Of a stretch of DNA of 64,000 nt, positions 35,482-45,975 are shown piece after piece. The first letter of the stretch is position 1; every line of letters starts with the position of its first letter. Source of the stretch: Myxococcota bacterium (GTDB taxonomy: Bacteria > Myxococcota_A > UBA9160 > SMWR01). Location of the stretch: assembly GCA_022447545.1 (NCBI GenBank), contig JAKVBI010000003.1, positions 1 through 64,000 of the forward strand. The letters run 5' to 3'. The notes beneath the pieces were generated by a model that was not told where the DNA came from, did not search any database, and saw only the letters and a list, made by a program, of their open reading frames with translations. A program made the position numbers and the translations under genes.

Positions 35482-36749
35482 GCGACCAAACTCCCGCACC
35501 GCCGGAACGAGACATCCCGGAGGCAGTCGTCGAACCCGGCCGTGGGGTCTCAACGATCTGGCTCGTCCCCCTCATCGCCGCGGCGGTCGCCCTGTCCCTT
35601 CTCTACAAGGCAATCGAGAGCCGAGGAGAATCCTTCAAGATCTACTTCGAAACCGCCAGCGGGGTGGAAGCTGGGAAAACCACCGTTCGGTACCGGGACG
35701 TCGTCGTAGGCACCGTCGAGGGAGTCCGCCTCAGCCACGACCTCACCCAGACCGTGGTGGAGGCACGGATCAATCCAAGCGCCGAAAGTGTCCTCGTCGA
35801 GGGAACGCGCTTCTGGGTAGAGCGCCCACGTATCGGCCCCCACGGCATATCGGGTTTGACCACCCTGGTCTCGGGTGCCTACATCGCCCTCGACCCAGGG
35901 CCCACCACGGGAAAGCCCCTGAAGCATTTCAAAGGGCTGGCCGATCCGCCCCAAAACCTGCGGGACGACAAAGGGCTCCGATTGACCCTTACGAGTCCAC
36001 ACAGCGGACGAAGCCTGAACTACGGCGCACCCGTGCTCCTGGAAGGCATCCCGGTGGGCCACATCACTGGCGTGGAACTTCCGAAAAAGGGCAGCGGAGT
36101 GGAGGTGGAAATCTCCATCGAAGCCACCCACACAGATCGTGTGCATGAAAACACCAGATTCTGGAATGCCAGTGGTGTGGACATCCACGCAGGTCTGAGC
36201 GGGATCGACGTGAGGACCGGCTCCATCGAATCGGTGCTGGCCGGTGGAATCGGAATGGCGACCCCGGGCCGAACCGGCAAGCAAGCCGCCCAAGGACAAC
36301 GGTTCTCGCTGTTCGAAAGCCGAGAAGCCGCACTTCGCCACTACCAGGAGAGCTTGGGCCTTCACATCACGGTGACGACAAAGCATCTGGGATCGGTTGC
36401 CGACGGTGATCCAATCCTTTACCGGGGCGAAACCGTCGGGCGCGTTCTGTCCCACGAACTGGCCTCGGACGCCCGGCACATCCTGATCCAACTTCAGATC
36501 GACGACCGGTATGCCCCGCTGGTTCGAAACAACAGTGTGTTCTGGAATGCGAGCGGTGCCACCGCAGACCTCGGTTTCACCGGCCTGCACCTTCACGTCT
36601 CGTCCCTCGAATCACTCTTGGAGGGTGCCATCGCCTTTGCCACCCCCGATCCACCGGGGCCGCCCGCGAAAACCGGGGCCCTCTTCGAACTCGCACCGGA
36701 AGGCAAGGACAAGTGGCGGAAATGGTCGCCGAAGCTCCCTATGAACTGA
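35478..36749 (+). CDS. pqiB: PqiB-like MCE-domain protein
   Basis: The 423-residue protein has an N-terminal helix (TIWLVPLIAAAVALSLLYKA) and three MCE/MlaD domains at about residues 48-138, 165-255 and 285-390, each with an FxxAxGLxxG- or VRYRDVVVGTV-type strand. PqiB of E. coli stacks hexameric MCE rings into a lipid tunnel between the membranes; its C-terminal helical needle is largely missing here, since the chain ends 35 residues after the third domain. No pqiC lipoprotein gene follows. Confidence 0.88.
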   Translation: MSDQTPAPPERDIPEAVVEPGRGVSTIWLVPLIAAAVALSLLYKAIESRGESFKIYFETASGVEAGKTTVRYRDVVVGTVEGVRLSHDLTQTVVEARINPSAESVLVEGTRFWVERPRIGPHGISGLTTLVSGAYIALDPGPTTGKPLKHFKGLADPPQNLRDDKGLRLTLTSPHSGRSLNYGAPVLLEGIPVGHITGVELPKKGSGVEVEISIEATHTDRVHENTRFWNASGVDIHAGLSGIDVRTGSIESVLAGGIGMATPGRTGKQAAQGQRFSLFESREAALRHYQESLGLHITVTTKHLGSVADGDPILYRGETVGRVLSHELASDARHILIQLQIDDRYAPLVRNNSVFWNASGATADLGFTGLHLHVSSLESLLEGAIAFATPDPPGPPAKTGALFELAPEGKDKWRKWSPKLPMN

Positions 36750-36883
36750 AGTTCCACCACCCGCCGGCTCTGGGTCGGGACTCCCCCATGTAATCAGGCC
36801 CCCACGAACCTCCACTTCCCAAATTCAGCCTTCGAGGGAAACATGGGCTCGGGTATCCTTCACCGTTCCACGAGGAGTGACTT

Positions 36884-38863
36884 TTGGCAGACCCCCAGGA
36901 TCGAGCCCCCACCAGCCCTGTTCGGTTTTCTCTCGCCTATTACCTGGGCCTGATGACGGTGATCTTCACCGTCCAGATGCTCTTTTTCTCCGACCCACAG
37001 GGTGAAGAGATCCCCTATAGCGAGTTTCTCGATCGCGTAGAAGCCAACCGCGTCGCTACCGTGGCGATCACCGATGATCACATCATTGGCATCCTCAAGG
37101 CTCCCACCGAGCAAGGAAGTGACGCGCCCCTCCAACCCTCTACCGAAAAAACCCCCTGGCACTTCAACCCCCTGGTTTGGTTCCGAGACGCCGAGCGCAA
37201 AGTCGAAGCCGCTCAAAAGAGCCGCAACGAGGAGCGTGCCCGACATTTCATCGTCAACCGTCTGAGCGATTCCCAGCTCGTTGCGAACCTCCAGAAACAC
37301 GGCGTGAAGTTCGCTGGAAAGATCGAGTCCCACTTCTTCAGCAACCTGCTCTCCAATTGGATCATCCCATTCGGCTTGATGATTCTGCTCTGGGGCTTTC
37401 TGATGCGCCGGATGGGTGGGGGGGGTGCAGGCGCGGCACTCCAGGTGGGTAAGAACAAAGCCAAGGTCTACGAGGCCACGGCCGAATCTCTGGTTCGTTT
37501 CAGCGATGTGGCGGGAGTCGACGAGGCCATCGAAGAGACGCGGGAAATCGTTGCCTTTCTCTCAGAGCCCGACCGCTTCACGCGTCTGGGTGCCAAACTC
37601 CCAAAGGGTGTATTGCTGGTGGGACCGCCGGGAACCGGTAAGACCCTGTTGGCCCGAGCCGTTGCGGGAGAGGCGGGAGTTCCCTTCTTCAGTCTCAGTG
37701 GGTCGGACTTCGTGGAGATGTTCGTGGGCCTGGGTGCAGCACGCGTCCGGGACTTGTTTTCAGCTGCGCAGAAGGTCGCTCCGTGCATCGTATTCATCGA
37801 CGAACTCGACGCCATAGGGAAGAGCCGGGGAGGCCAAGGCGCTGCCGTGGGAGGTTTCGATGAACGAGAGAACACCCTCAACCAATTGCTTGTGGAGATG
37901 GATGGGTTCGAATCCACGAGTGGTGTGGTGCTCATGGGTGCAACCAACCGGCCTGAAGTCCTTGATCGTGCATTGATGCGCCCCGGGCGCTTCGACCGTC
38001 AGATCCTGGTGGGTCGGCCCCAGCGTGATGGACGCCTCGCCATCTTCGAGATTCATACGGAAGAGCTACCGCTGGCCCCGGACGTCGACCTCTCCCGCAT
38101 GGCGGCCCAGACCGCCGGCATGGTCGGAGCCGATATCGCCAACCTCTGCAACGAAGCCGCGCTGCTGGCTTCACGGCGCAGTAGCGAATCCATCGGAATG
38201 CAGGACTTTCAAGACGCCCTGGAGCGAGTGATCGGTGGCTTGGAAAAAAAAGGCCGGGTCATGAACGAAAAGGATCGCCGGACCGTCGCCGTCCACGAAT
38301 CCGGTCACGCCCTGGTGGGCTACTTCACGCCGGGCTCCGATCCGGTCCAAAAGATTTCCATCGTCCCGCGCGGAGAGAGCGCCCTCGGCTACACCCTCCA
38401 GGCCCCAGCTGAGGACCGCTTCCTCCTCTCACACAACGAACTGCAGGGTAGGATTCGGACCTTGTTGGGCGGACGCGCGGCTGAAGAGATCGTTTTCGGC
38501 GAAGTGTCCACCGGTGCCTCGGACGATCTTCAAAAAGCCAGCCAACTGGCTCGCGATATGCTCACCGTGTATGGAATGAGCCGTCACCTCCCGAACCTCT
38601 CCCTCGTCGACGATTCACGGACGAGTTTTTTGGGACAAGCGGCCCAGGACCTCCCCCACTCGAGCGAAATCGAGCGCCTGGTAGGAGAGGAACAGGTGGA
38701 GATCCTCGGCGAATGCTACGCAAACGCCCGAGAATTGCTCGAGCAACGGCGTTCCATGCTCGATGCCCTGGCCGAACGTCTGCTCGAAGCCGAGAAGCTC
38801 GATGCCGCCGACCTGCTGGAACTGCTCGGCCCGCGTGCCCCAGAAACCAACGGTTCGGGTTGA
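36884..38863 (+). CDS. ftsH: ATP-dependent zinc metalloprotease FtsH
   Basis: The 659-residue AAA+ protease is anchored in the inner membrane by two helices (near residues 15-35 and 160-180). It shows Walker [10 protein letters not shown] near 246, Walker [12 protein letters not shown], an SRH with [20 protein letters not shown], and the zinc motif [11 protein letters not shown] near 470. It degrades misfolded membrane proteins and regulators such as LpxC. It starts with TTG, supported by GAGGAG seven nt upstream. The periplasmic segment (about 35-160) is longer than in E. coli and Lys/Arg/Glu-rich at its end. Confidence 0.95.
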   Translation: MADPQDRAPTSPVRFSLAYYLGLMTVIFTVQMLFFSDPQGEEIPYSEFLDRVEANRVATVAITDDHIIGILKAPTEQGSDAPLQPSTEKTPWHFNPLVWFRDAERKVEAAQKSRNEERARHFIVNRLSDSQLVANLQKHGVKFAGKIESHFFSNLLSNWIIPFGLMILLWGFLMRRMGGGGAGAALQVGKNKAKVYEATAESLVRFSDVAGVDEAIEETREIVAFLSEPDRFTRLGAKLPKGVLLVGPPGTGKTLLARAVAGEAGVPFFSLSGSDFVEMFVGLGAARVRDLFSAAQKVAPCIVFIDELDAIGKSRGGQGAAVGGFDERENTLNQLLVEMDGFESTSGVVLMGATNRPEVLDRALMRPGRFDRQILVGRPQRDGRLAIFEIHTEELPLAPDVDLSRMAAQTAGMVGADIANLCNEAALLASRRSSESIGMQDFQDALERVIGGLEKKGRVMNEKDRRTVAVHESGHALVGYFTPGSDPVQKISIVPRGESALGYTLQAPAEDRFLLSHNELQGRIRTLLGGRAAEEIVFGEVSTGASDDLQKASQLARDMLTVYGMSRHLPNLSLVDDSRTSFLGQAAQDLPHSSEIERLVGEEQVEILGECYANARELLEQRRSMLDALAERLLEAEKLDAADLLELLGPRAPETNGSG

Positions 38864-38872
38864 GGCGTCTCC

Positions 38873-40489
38873 CTAGGTCAGCGAGGCAGCGTGACGGCCC
38901 GCGCTGTGACCCATGACCACCGCGCAGCCAATGGAAGTGCCACCACCGAAATACGCAGGCCCCGCGATTCCCGCAGCAGCATTCCCAGCGGCGTAGAGGC
39001 CAGGAATCGGTCGTTTCCGAACGTCGAGCACCCGGGCATGCTCGTCAGTGCGCGGCCCACCCTTCGTCCCCACGGCTCCAAGGTGGATGGGCAACGCATA
39101 AAAGGGCGGTTCCGACAAAGGGCCCAGATTGGGTTCCTCGAGGCGAACGTCCCCGGTCGCGCAATCGTAGGCGCTCTCGCCGCGACCGTAATCCGTATCT
39201 CGACCCGCTCCCACCAGCGCGTTGAAGCGCTCCACCGTACCCACCAGCCCCACCGGGTCGATTCCCGCCCGCTCCGCGAGCTGGGCAAGATTCTCGCCAC
39301 GCAGCAGCCAGTCGGGATCCGGACGATTCGAATCCAGGTTCAGCACACGGCTACGAGCGCGAAAGCGCGAGTCGAACACACTCCAACAGGGCAGGTTCCG
39401 ATAGCCGAAGGTCGTGGCATCGAAATCGAGCAATGCCTTGGCCATGTCGTTGTAGTTCGCGGCCTCATTGACGAAGCGCTCGCCACGCCGATTGACGACG
39501 ATGCAGTGGGGCGCCGATCGTTCCAGAGCAATGGGACGGCTCAGGGGATGCCCCTCATAGACTTCACCCGGGACCACTCCCGTGGGATACCACCAAGCCT
39601 CACTCATGTTCCCCAGACTCGCACCCACCTCCATGGCCATCCGCAGACCATCTCCCTCATTGAACGGCGGCGACTGTGGGTGGGTGAGCGCTCCGGGTAG
39701 GAAGGCGCCCACCAACTCGGGGCTCCACTCGAACCCACCGCTGGCCAGGATCACCGCCCGGGCACTGAAACGCTCCTCCGCGTGTGGGCCCTCGACGCGA
39801 ATTCCGACGATTCGACCATCGCGAAGCTCTAGAGAACGCGCGCGACTGGACGTGACGACCTCGACCCCTCGCTCAAGGCACGCTTCGAGCAACATGCCCA
39901 CCAGCGCATTCCCCACGGCACACACCCCGGCCTTCATGCGCTGACCGATCAAGTCCCGAGGAAGTGTCTCGGGAGCCTTGGCGTAGGTGACTGTGGACTC
40001 CTCGAGCTTGAGGGGAATGGGCAAGTGGGCGGACGGACGAATGCGGTCGGACCAGTCGCCGAGCCTCGTGCGATCGTAGAGGTCGGGCTCGATGGACCGT
40101 CCCGCCAATTTCGCGCCGGGCACTTCCTGGCGGTAGTCGGGAATGCTCCAAGGTGTGAAACGAAGGGGCGTAGTCTGTTCCAGCTGAGCCACGAGCTGGT
40201 GGCCGGTGTCGACGAAGTGCTCAAGGAGGGATGGATCCACCCTGCCCAGAGTAAGCCGCATGCAGTAGCCCAAAGCCTCGTCCCGGGAATCCGAAACCCC
40301 AAGCTCCCGCATGTGGGGATTCATGGGAATCCACAGTGCCCCCCCCGACACAGCCGTCGTACCTCCGACATGGTCGGAACGCTCGAGCAACAGAACTCGG
40401 GCTCCCTCCTCACTGGCCGAAAGGGCGGCCGTCAGGCCCGCAGCCCCAGAACCCACGACGAGAACCTCAGGCTTGGAATTCGCGCTCAT
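38873..40489 (-). CDS. FAD-dependent 3-ketosteroid dehydrogenase-like flavoprotein
   Basis: The 538-residue protein belongs to the fumarate reductase/KstD flavoprotein family, which desaturates ring A of 3-ketosteroids or similar cyclic ketones. FAD is bound by VVGSGAAGLTAALSASEEGA near residues 10-30, with VGGTTAVSGGALWIP after it and GLYAAGNAAAGIAGPAYFGGG at the C-terminal FAD site. The length fits KstD. The start at 40489 begins the nucleotide-binding fold directly. The catalytic Tyr set cannot be confirmed by eye, so substrate class is tentative. It is convergent with ftsH and diverges from an amidase. Confidence 0.83.
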   Translation of the reverse strand: MSANSKPEVLVVGSGAAGLTAALSASEEGARVLLLERSDHVGGTTAVSGGALWIPMNPHMRELGVSDSRDEALGYCMRLTLGRVDPSLLEHFVDTGHQLVAQLEQTTPLRFTPWSIPDYRQEVPGAKLAGRSIEPDLYDRTRLGDWSDRIRPSAHLPIPLKLEESTVTYAKAPETLPRDLIGQRMKAGVCAVGNALVGMLLEACLERGVEVVTSSRARSLELRDGRIVGIRVEGPHAEERFSARAVILASGGFEWSPELVGAFLPGALTHPQSPPFNEGDGLRMAMEVGASLGNMSEAWWYPTGVVPGEVYEGHPLSRPIALERSAPHCIVVNRRGERFVNEAANYNDMAKALLDFDATTFGYRNLPCWSVFDSRFRARSRVLNLDSNRPDPDWLLRGENLAQLAERAGIDPVGLVGTVERFNALVGAGRDTDYGRGESAYDCATGDVRLEEPNLGPLSEPPFYALPIHLGAVGTKGGPRTDEHARVLDVRKRPIPGLYAAGNAAAGIAGPAYFGGGTSIGCAVVMGHSAGRHAASLT

Positions 40490-40561
40490 GGCGATCAGTC
40501 TACTCCTGGCCGTCGCCCAATGGACAGCGAATGGCGCTAGCCTCAGATCGGAGGATCCCCC

Positions 40562-41968
40562 ATGGAGGAGTTGCTCGACCACTCGCTTTCGGACCTGACA
40601 CAGCTGCTCGCACGGCGCGACGCCTCTGCGGAAGAACTGATGCGAGCCACCCTCGCCCGCATTCGCACAACCCACGACAGGCTCAACGCCTTCGTTGCCC
40701 TCGCCGACGAGGAGACCCTGATCGAACAGGCCCGGACCTGTGACGAACGTCTCTCCAGCGGACAGGGACGAGTCCTAGAAGGAATCCCCTTCGGCGTCAA
40801 AGATCTCCAGGACGCACGCGGCTTTCCGACCACCCATGCGTCGGTGCCCTTTCGCGATCACGATCCCGACAGAGACTCCATTCAAGTGGCACGCCTGAAG
40901 GACGCCGGTGCGATCGTGGTGGGGAAAACGAACACGCCCGAGTTCGGCTACACGGCATTGACGAAAAATCGCGTCTTCGGCGCAACGCGAAACCCCTGGG
41001 ATCTCGAGCGCACCCCCGGCGGATCGAGCGGGGGATCGGCCGCTGCCATTGCGGCGGGGGTGATTCCCCTGGCCACCGCCACAGACGGAGGCGGATCGAT
41101 TCGAATCCCAGCGTCTTTTACCGGCTGCTTCGGCCTGAAGACGAGCTACGGCCGGATTCCCATGGGGCCCTCGGATCTCTGGACCAATCTCGACACCTCC
41201 GTGACCGGCCCTCTCAGCCGCACCGTGATGGATGCCGCTCTGCACCTCGACGTGGTGGCCGGCCCTCATCCCCTGGACCCGAATTCACTCCCCCACCCGG
41301 GAAGTTCCTACTGCGAGGTTTTGAAGGACCTTCCCTCGGGATTACGGATTGGCTTCTCACCCGACCTGGGCTACGCCGTGGTGCAATCCGACGTCGCCAC
41401 CTGCGTCGAGCGCGCCGCAGCGGTGTTCGAGGAAATCGGCCATCACTTGGAAACCATCCCCGACGGTCCCCCTGAACCGGGGGCCGACTGGGGCTTGGCG
41501 GGCGCCTTCGAGTTGCACTCCGAACTCCACGAGATGCTGCCCGAGCGCATGGATGAATTCGGACGCAGCTTTATCCGCGGCGTCGCACAAATGGGTTCCA
41601 TGGACGCCGCGCTCTGGCACGGTTTCCGAAAACGCCGCGAGGAACTCAACCGCTGGTGCGCCTTGGTGTTCGACCGCTACGACCTGCTCCTGACCCCCAC
41701 GGTCCCCTACGACCCACCCGCTGCGACTGGGCCTTTGCGTGCCGAGGTCGAGGGACGGAAACAGCCCATCGCCAACGTGGGGAGCTTCACCATGCCCTTC
41801 AACCTGTCGTGGCACCCAGCGGCTACCGTGCGGGCCGGCCAATCACGCGCCGGGCTGCCCATTGGTCTGCAGATCGTCGGCCCCCGACACCGCGACGACC
41901 TCGTCCTGCAGGCCTCTCACACCTTCGAGCAGATGCGCCCCTGGAACGACGACTGGCCACGGCTCTGA
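40562..41968 (+). CDS. Amidase-signature hydrolase
   Basis: The 468-residue enzyme hydrolyses an amide or ester by the Ser-cisSer-Lys triad. Lys80 is in GIPFGVKD, the cis-Ser is at about 156 in [12 protein letters not shown], and the nucleophile Ser179 is in [11 protein letters not shown]. It is similar to amidases and 6-aminohexanoate-type hydrolases rather than GatA, because no gatB or gatC is nearby. The ATG has an adjacent GGAGG. Substrate unknown. Confidence 0.9.
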   Translation: MEELLDHSLSDLTQLLARRDASAEELMRATLARIRTTHDRLNAFVALADEETLIEQARTCDERLSSGQGRVLEGIPFGVKDLQDARGFPTTHASVPFRDHDPDRDSIQVARLKDAGAIVVGKTNTPEFGYTALTKNRVFGATRNPWDLERTPGGSSGGSAAAIAAGVIPLATATDGGGSIRIPASFTGCFGLKTSYGRIPMGPSDLWTNLDTSVTGPLSRTVMDAALHLDVVAGPHPLDPNSLPHPGSSYCEVLKDLPSGLRIGFSPDLGYAVVQSDVATCVERAAAVFEEIGHHLETIPDGPPEPGADWGLAGAFELHSELHEMLPERMDEFGRSFIRGVAQMGSMDAALWHGFRKRREELNRWCALVFDRYDLLLTPTVPYDPPAATGPLRAEVEGRKQPIANVGSFTMPFNLSWHPAATVRAGQSRAGLPIGLQIVGPRHRDDLVLQASHTFEQMRPWNDDWPRL

Positions 41969-41976
41969 AAGCGAAC

Positions 41977-44900
41977 TCAGTGCGTTCCCCGGCCTCTCGA
42001 ACGCAGCCTGCGCCGCGCCACCCAGCCCAGAGCTCCCATGGCGGCAACCCAGCCCAGGCCCCCGATGGCTGGCACGGACAGGGGCCCCTGAACCGTAATC
42101 GTCACGGTGGCCGGCGACGAGCTTTGCGTTCCATCATGGGCCGTGTAGGTGAAAGAGTCCGCTTGGGTCGAACTTCCGTCGTGAATATAGAGGAACGTCC
42201 CGTCGGGCTCGAGACTCAGGCTTCCGTTGGAGGGCATCGACGCCGCGGCAGCCGTCAAATCATTGCCCTCGCCGTCGATGTCATTGTCGAGAACACTGGA
42301 TGCACCACCATCGAGCACCGACGCCGTCCCACCACGGATCAAGGTCATGCCATCGGCGTTCGCCGTGGGAGGCGTGTTGACGTTATCGGGCGTCGACAAT
42401 GGATCCGCGGGATCGGCACCCACGTCAATTTCACTGCGGTCGTAGAACCCGTCCCCATCCCGATCGAGCCCCATGCGCCCACCCGCAGCAATGGGCACCG
42501 CCATGAAAGTCACCTCGGCTCCGGATTGTGCCCCCATCCGCAGACTCGAGGCGAGAGCCGGCGCTTCACCCGCCCGATCGGGCTGACAGCTGGCTTCACT
42601 GGCGCTGACCGCAGTGCACAACGAGGAGCGCCGCACGCCGTCGACTGAATGACGCACCACCAGCTCGATCCCACCAGCGTTCAGGCTCGCAAGTAGTACG
42701 CCGAGATCAGCCACCACACCCGCTTCGCTGTTGTTCGACCCATCGAACAACACGGCGTGACCTACCCCCGCGTGTTGACTCGTGGGAAACTGGAACATGA
42801 ATGCAATGTTGTCATTGAGGGCCTGGATCGAACCCGTCGAGACGAAATTGAACACCGGGTTGCGGAGGAAGGTATCCAGGTCGTTGATTTCACCACTGTG
42901 TGCGAATCCGAAACCGCTGCGAGTCGTGGCGGGAACCTCCACCTCGGGCTCGGGATGCAGGGTCATCCCGGTCTTCTCGTACATGTTGCGCAGTTGGGCA
43001 ACCTTCATTGCCTGATGGCCCTGATCGGCGATCCCATTGATGAAGCGCTTGTTCGTGCCGGTAGGAAGAAGGTGGCAATCGTTGCAGGTGAACCGGCCGT
43101 TGTCGCGTGGACTATTGAGATAATCCTGCTTCCCCGCGCTCGCGTTTCCCATCACGCCTCCACCGATGTCCATCGGCTGAAGCGAGTCATCCAGGCCGCG
43201 GTTCGGATTGGGCGGGTAGGATAACTGACCGATGAATTGCCCAAAGGCGATCATGTCGGCATCGGCGATGGTCGACGATCTCATCATCAAGCCTGGAAAC
43301 GCCCCGTTGAAGTCCTGAAAGTTGATGCGGTCTCCGTGCCAGTGAAATGGTTCGGTACCGATGATTTCTCGCAACGTCTGGGTCGTGCGCGGACCCTTGA
43401 GAGGAGTAAAGGAACCGCACCCATTCTGATTCGGTGCAAACCCACACTCGACGAACAGCCCGGTGTTCAACCCCGGAGTAATGGGAGCCGGAAGCCCAAA
43501 GGGGTCGATTAACGACCAGAGCTGAGCCGGACGGTCGGCAGGAGGTAGGGGTGGGGTACCGAGGTCCCATGCCAGTAGATCGAGATTTCCGAAGGGGTGA
43601 CAGCTTGCGCAGGCCACGTCTCCCCGACCGCTGGTTTCCTGGGCGTCGTAGAGAAACCTGCGCCCGGTGACCAGGATCGGGGGTTCCGGGTTGAATAGGG
43701 CGATACGAGGGCCCACCTCCTGCCGGGTGGCCGTATCCACTACCGAGACGGTGTTCTCATGTCGGTTGAGGACGTAGAGACGACTGCGGATCTCGTCGAG
43801 TGCAACACCCGTAGGCCCCTCGCCGACGTCGATTCTGTCGACGATCGTGCCGGGCACAGAACTCGTATCGATCACCGCAACCTTCTCGGACAACAGCGCA
43901 GCGGCGTAGAGCAAGCTGCCCGAGGAATCGAACGCCATGCCGTTGGGCTGTCCGATACTCAGGCTCTTGTCCACCGACGTGATCGCTGCTTCGTAGTCGA
44001 TGTGAGGATTGAGGTCGATGAATCCCTGAACCGCGCTTCCGTCCAAGACACTGATCCGCGTGTCGACCAGGTGTCCCCTCAAGGACGGCGTACAGAGAGA
44101 AGCAGCCTCACTATGGTCGCAGACCCCATCTTCGTTACCCAGACCATCTCCGAGGATTTCCATTCCCTCCTCGAATCGAATGTGGTTGAGTGCCTCGGTG
44201 TTGGCGACGTAGATGCGATTCGTGACTGGGTTGACCTCGATCCCGAAGTTGAGGGTTCCCACACTCGCCACGTATCCACTGACCACCGGGGTCGCCGCAT
44301 CCGCATCGATACGCGCAACGTCACGGTCAGGCATTTGAATCGGGTCACCCGACGGGGTCTCGAGTAGATCATTCCAGGATTTGTCGTTGTCGTCGCACCA
44401 CTCGAAGGCCGGGCCCCCCTCGCAGTCGCGCCACTTGGCAATCAAGCTCGTCACAGGGCGGCCGAGAAAAGGCACCTGCCCTGCGTCGTAACCCGGTGGG
44501 GGAGGCGGTTTCGCGCCCCCGTAGGGCCCACTCGGATCGCTGACCCGATTCGTGTTCAACGGCGACAGATCATTGGCCTCGCCGGAGATGACGAGAGTCT
44601 GATTGCCCGAGTGGAAAACCGCAGCGAAAACCTCCGTCCCACTGGCGTTGCGCGCCAAGGCACGGGGATCCTCACCATCGATCTCAATTTCGAATTGCAC
44701 CAGTCCCGGATCTTCGGCGTCGTAGACATCCACCCGGTTGCGCTGGGAGATGGACACGAAGGCACGCGAGTCACCGGTTCCCGCGAAGACGACATCCGAG
44801 GGCTCGTCGTCGGTGGGCACGGTCTTCGTCACCCGCTGCTCTCCGGGGACCAGACTGACCACACTAACCGAATCGGAGAGGTGATTGACCACCCAGGCCT

Positions 44901-45252
44901 CGTCGTTGCTCCGAGCCCTGACACTCACGGGTTCCAGCCCCACCGGAACCTCGGATTCGAGACTAAGGGCCCCACCCGCCCCGACTGCAAAAATCGCGAG
45001 ACGCGAGTCGGGCGTATTGACCACCAGCAGGCGACTCCCATCAGGCGTCAGATCAATCGGATGAATCTGGTGGCTCTCAAAATTCGTAAAGGCCAGGACC
45101 GTGGGAGCCGTCAGCAAGCCGGTGAGAACGAGTGCCCAGAAAGCAATCTGGGTTCGGAGTCGACGTGCGACCCGGTCGTCACGAACCACGCGCCAAAAGC
45201 TCGGGCAGGGTCGGAGATGTCGAGACGGAGGTGTACGGATTTCACTGAGCAT
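41977..45252 (-). CDS. Large secreted beta-propeller di-heme cytochrome c with cadherin-like domain and C-terminal sorting signal
   Basis: The 1091-residue protein has a signal-like helix near residues 33-53 (FWALVLTGLLTAPTVLAF), then a YVTN-type beta-propeller (repeated DxxPxxVxxxxDGxxxYV units to about residue 550). A di-heme region has CASCH and CNDCH, with the WHGD and THR-type segments of the MauG/cytochrome c peroxidase group. After that come an acidic calcium-binding repeat (DRDGDGFYDRSE, GADPADPLSTPDN), a cadherin/Ig-like domain (TANADG...VLDNDIDGEGND...DSFTYTAHDG), and the tail VPAIGGLGWVAAMGALGWVARRR. The tail, a short motif plus hydrophobic helix plus Arg cluster, is like PEP-CTERM and related sorting signals. 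The electron partner is unknown. Confidence 0.75.
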   Translation of the reverse strand: MLSEIRTPPSRHLRPCPSFWRVVRDDRVARRLRTQIAFWALVLTGLLTAPTVLAFTNFESHQIHPIDLTPDGSRLLVVNTPDSRLAIFAVGAGGALSLESEVPVGLEPVSVRARSNDEAWVVNHLSDSVSVVSLVPGEQRVTKTVPTDDEPSDVVFAGTGDSRAFVSISQRNRVDVYDAEDPGLVQFEIEIDGEDPRALARNASGTEVFAAVFHSGNQTLVISGEANDLSPLNTNRVSDPSGPYGGAKPPPPPGYDAGQVPFLGRPVTSLIAKWRDCEGGPAFEWCDDNDKSWNDLLETPSGDPIQMPDRDVARIDADAATPVVSGYVASVGTLNFGIEVNPVTNRIYVANTEALNHIRFEEGMEILGDGLGNEDGVCDHSEAASLCTPSLRGHLVDTRISVLDGSAVQGFIDLNPHIDYEAAITSVDKSLSIGQPNGMAFDSSGSLLYAAALLSEKVAVIDTSSVPGTIVDRIDVGEGPTGVALDEIRSRLYVLNRHENTVSVVDTATRQEVGPRIALFNPEPPILVTGRRFLYDAQETSGRGDVACASCHPFGNLDLLAWDLGTPPLPPADRPAQLWSLIDPFGLPAPITPGLNTGLFVECGFAPNQNGCGSFTPLKGPRTTQTLREIIGTEPFHWHGDRINFQDFNGAFPGLMMRSSTIADADMIAFGQFIGQLSYPPNPNRGLDDSLQPMDIGGGVMGNASAGKQDYLNSPRDNGRFTCNDCHLLPTGTNKRFINGIADQGHQAMKVAQLRNMYEKTGMTLHPEPEVEVPATTRSGFGFAHSGEINDLDTFLRNPVFNFVSTGSIQALNDNIAFMFQFPTSQHAGVGHAVLFDGSNNSEAGVVADLGVLLASLNAGGIELVVRHSVDGVRRSSLCTAVSASEASCQPDRAGEAPALASSLRMGAQSGAEVTFMAVPIAAGGRMGLDRDGDGFYDRSEIDVGADPADPLSTPDNVNTPPTANADGMTLIRGGTASVLDGGASSVLDNDIDGEGNDLTAAAASMPSNGSLSLEPDGTFLYIHDGSSTQADSFTYTAHDGTQSSSPATVTITVQGPLSVPAIGGLGWVAAMGALGWVARRRLRSRGRGTH

Positions 45253-45383
45253 CGAAGGCTCTCTGACCTGGGGCTGGCACAGCCAGTTTAGCAGAGAGTC
45301 CAAACCGAAGAATTCGCAGGGATCCCAACGGCCATGAGCATCGCTGATTCCGGGGGTGATACTCTCGAGCCCCCGTGGGCACC

Positions 45384-45566
45384 ATGAAGCCGAAAGCCGC
45401 ACCCTCGTCGAAGCGATACGGTTCCAGTACTCTGCGTCACCTGCTGCTGTTCGTGGTGGTTCTGCTGGTCCTCAAGTCGTTCTTTCACGCACCCGTTTCC
45501 ATCGTCGGCAGCCTGCTACTCACCGGCCTGGTGTCGCTTCTGTCGAGGTCCTTGCGAGTGTCTTGA
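45384..45566 (+). CDS. Possible small membrane protein
   Basis: A 60-codon frame starting at ATG 45384 encodes a basic N-terminus and two hydrophobic stretches (LLLFVVVLLVLKSFF and VSIVGSLLLTGLVSLLSR). Codon use looks like the neighbours. I recognise no family. It lies divergently upstream of the propeller gene. Confidence 0.45.
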   Translation: MKPKAAPSSKRYGSSTLRHLLLFVVVLLVLKSFFHAPVSIVGSLLLTGLVSLLSRSLRVS

Positions 45567-45588
45567 AGCCGACGGGGGGTTGGGCGAT

Positions 45589-45807
45589 TCAGAGATTCGT
45601 GTCGTGCCAGACGTCGTACTCCATCTGCCCCTCGGTCGCCTCTTCGTTACTCGGACCCACCTGGATGGCCTCTTCGTCAGTCTTCACGTCGGTATCGGGA
45701 ATTTTCGTACCGTAGTAGGTCGTGCACGCACTCGTCCCAACCAGGACGAACCACGCCACACACACCCGCAACAAGCCCCGCCTCCAACTTCCCCGGGAAT
45801 CCGTCAT
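45589..45807 (-). CDS. Small lipoprotein
   Basis: The 72-residue product has a basic start, a hydrophobic segment (LLRVCVAWFVLVGTSAC) with a probable lipidated cysteine in TSAC, and an acidic mature part (IPDTDVKTDEEAIQVGPSNE, ending VWHDTNL). AGGAGGA precedes the ATG at 45807; the much longer frame upstream lacks support. I know no family for it. Confidence 0.6.
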   Translation of the reverse strand: MTDSRGSWRRGLLRVCVAWFVLVGTSACTTYYGTKIPDTDVKTDEEAIQVGPSNEEATEGQMEYDVWHDTNL

Positions 45808-45975
45808 GTCTTCCTCCTCCGTGGCCCATGAGTGCCCGCATGGAGACGCGGGAAAACCGACCAGCCACCTTGCCACGATAACACCTGCGGCCCACCAGGA
45901 ACGCTGGACCGAATACGGCTGCCCCATGTCAAGTGGTTGCCACGGACGGTCGATTCCTCTCCCGGGGGACCCGAC

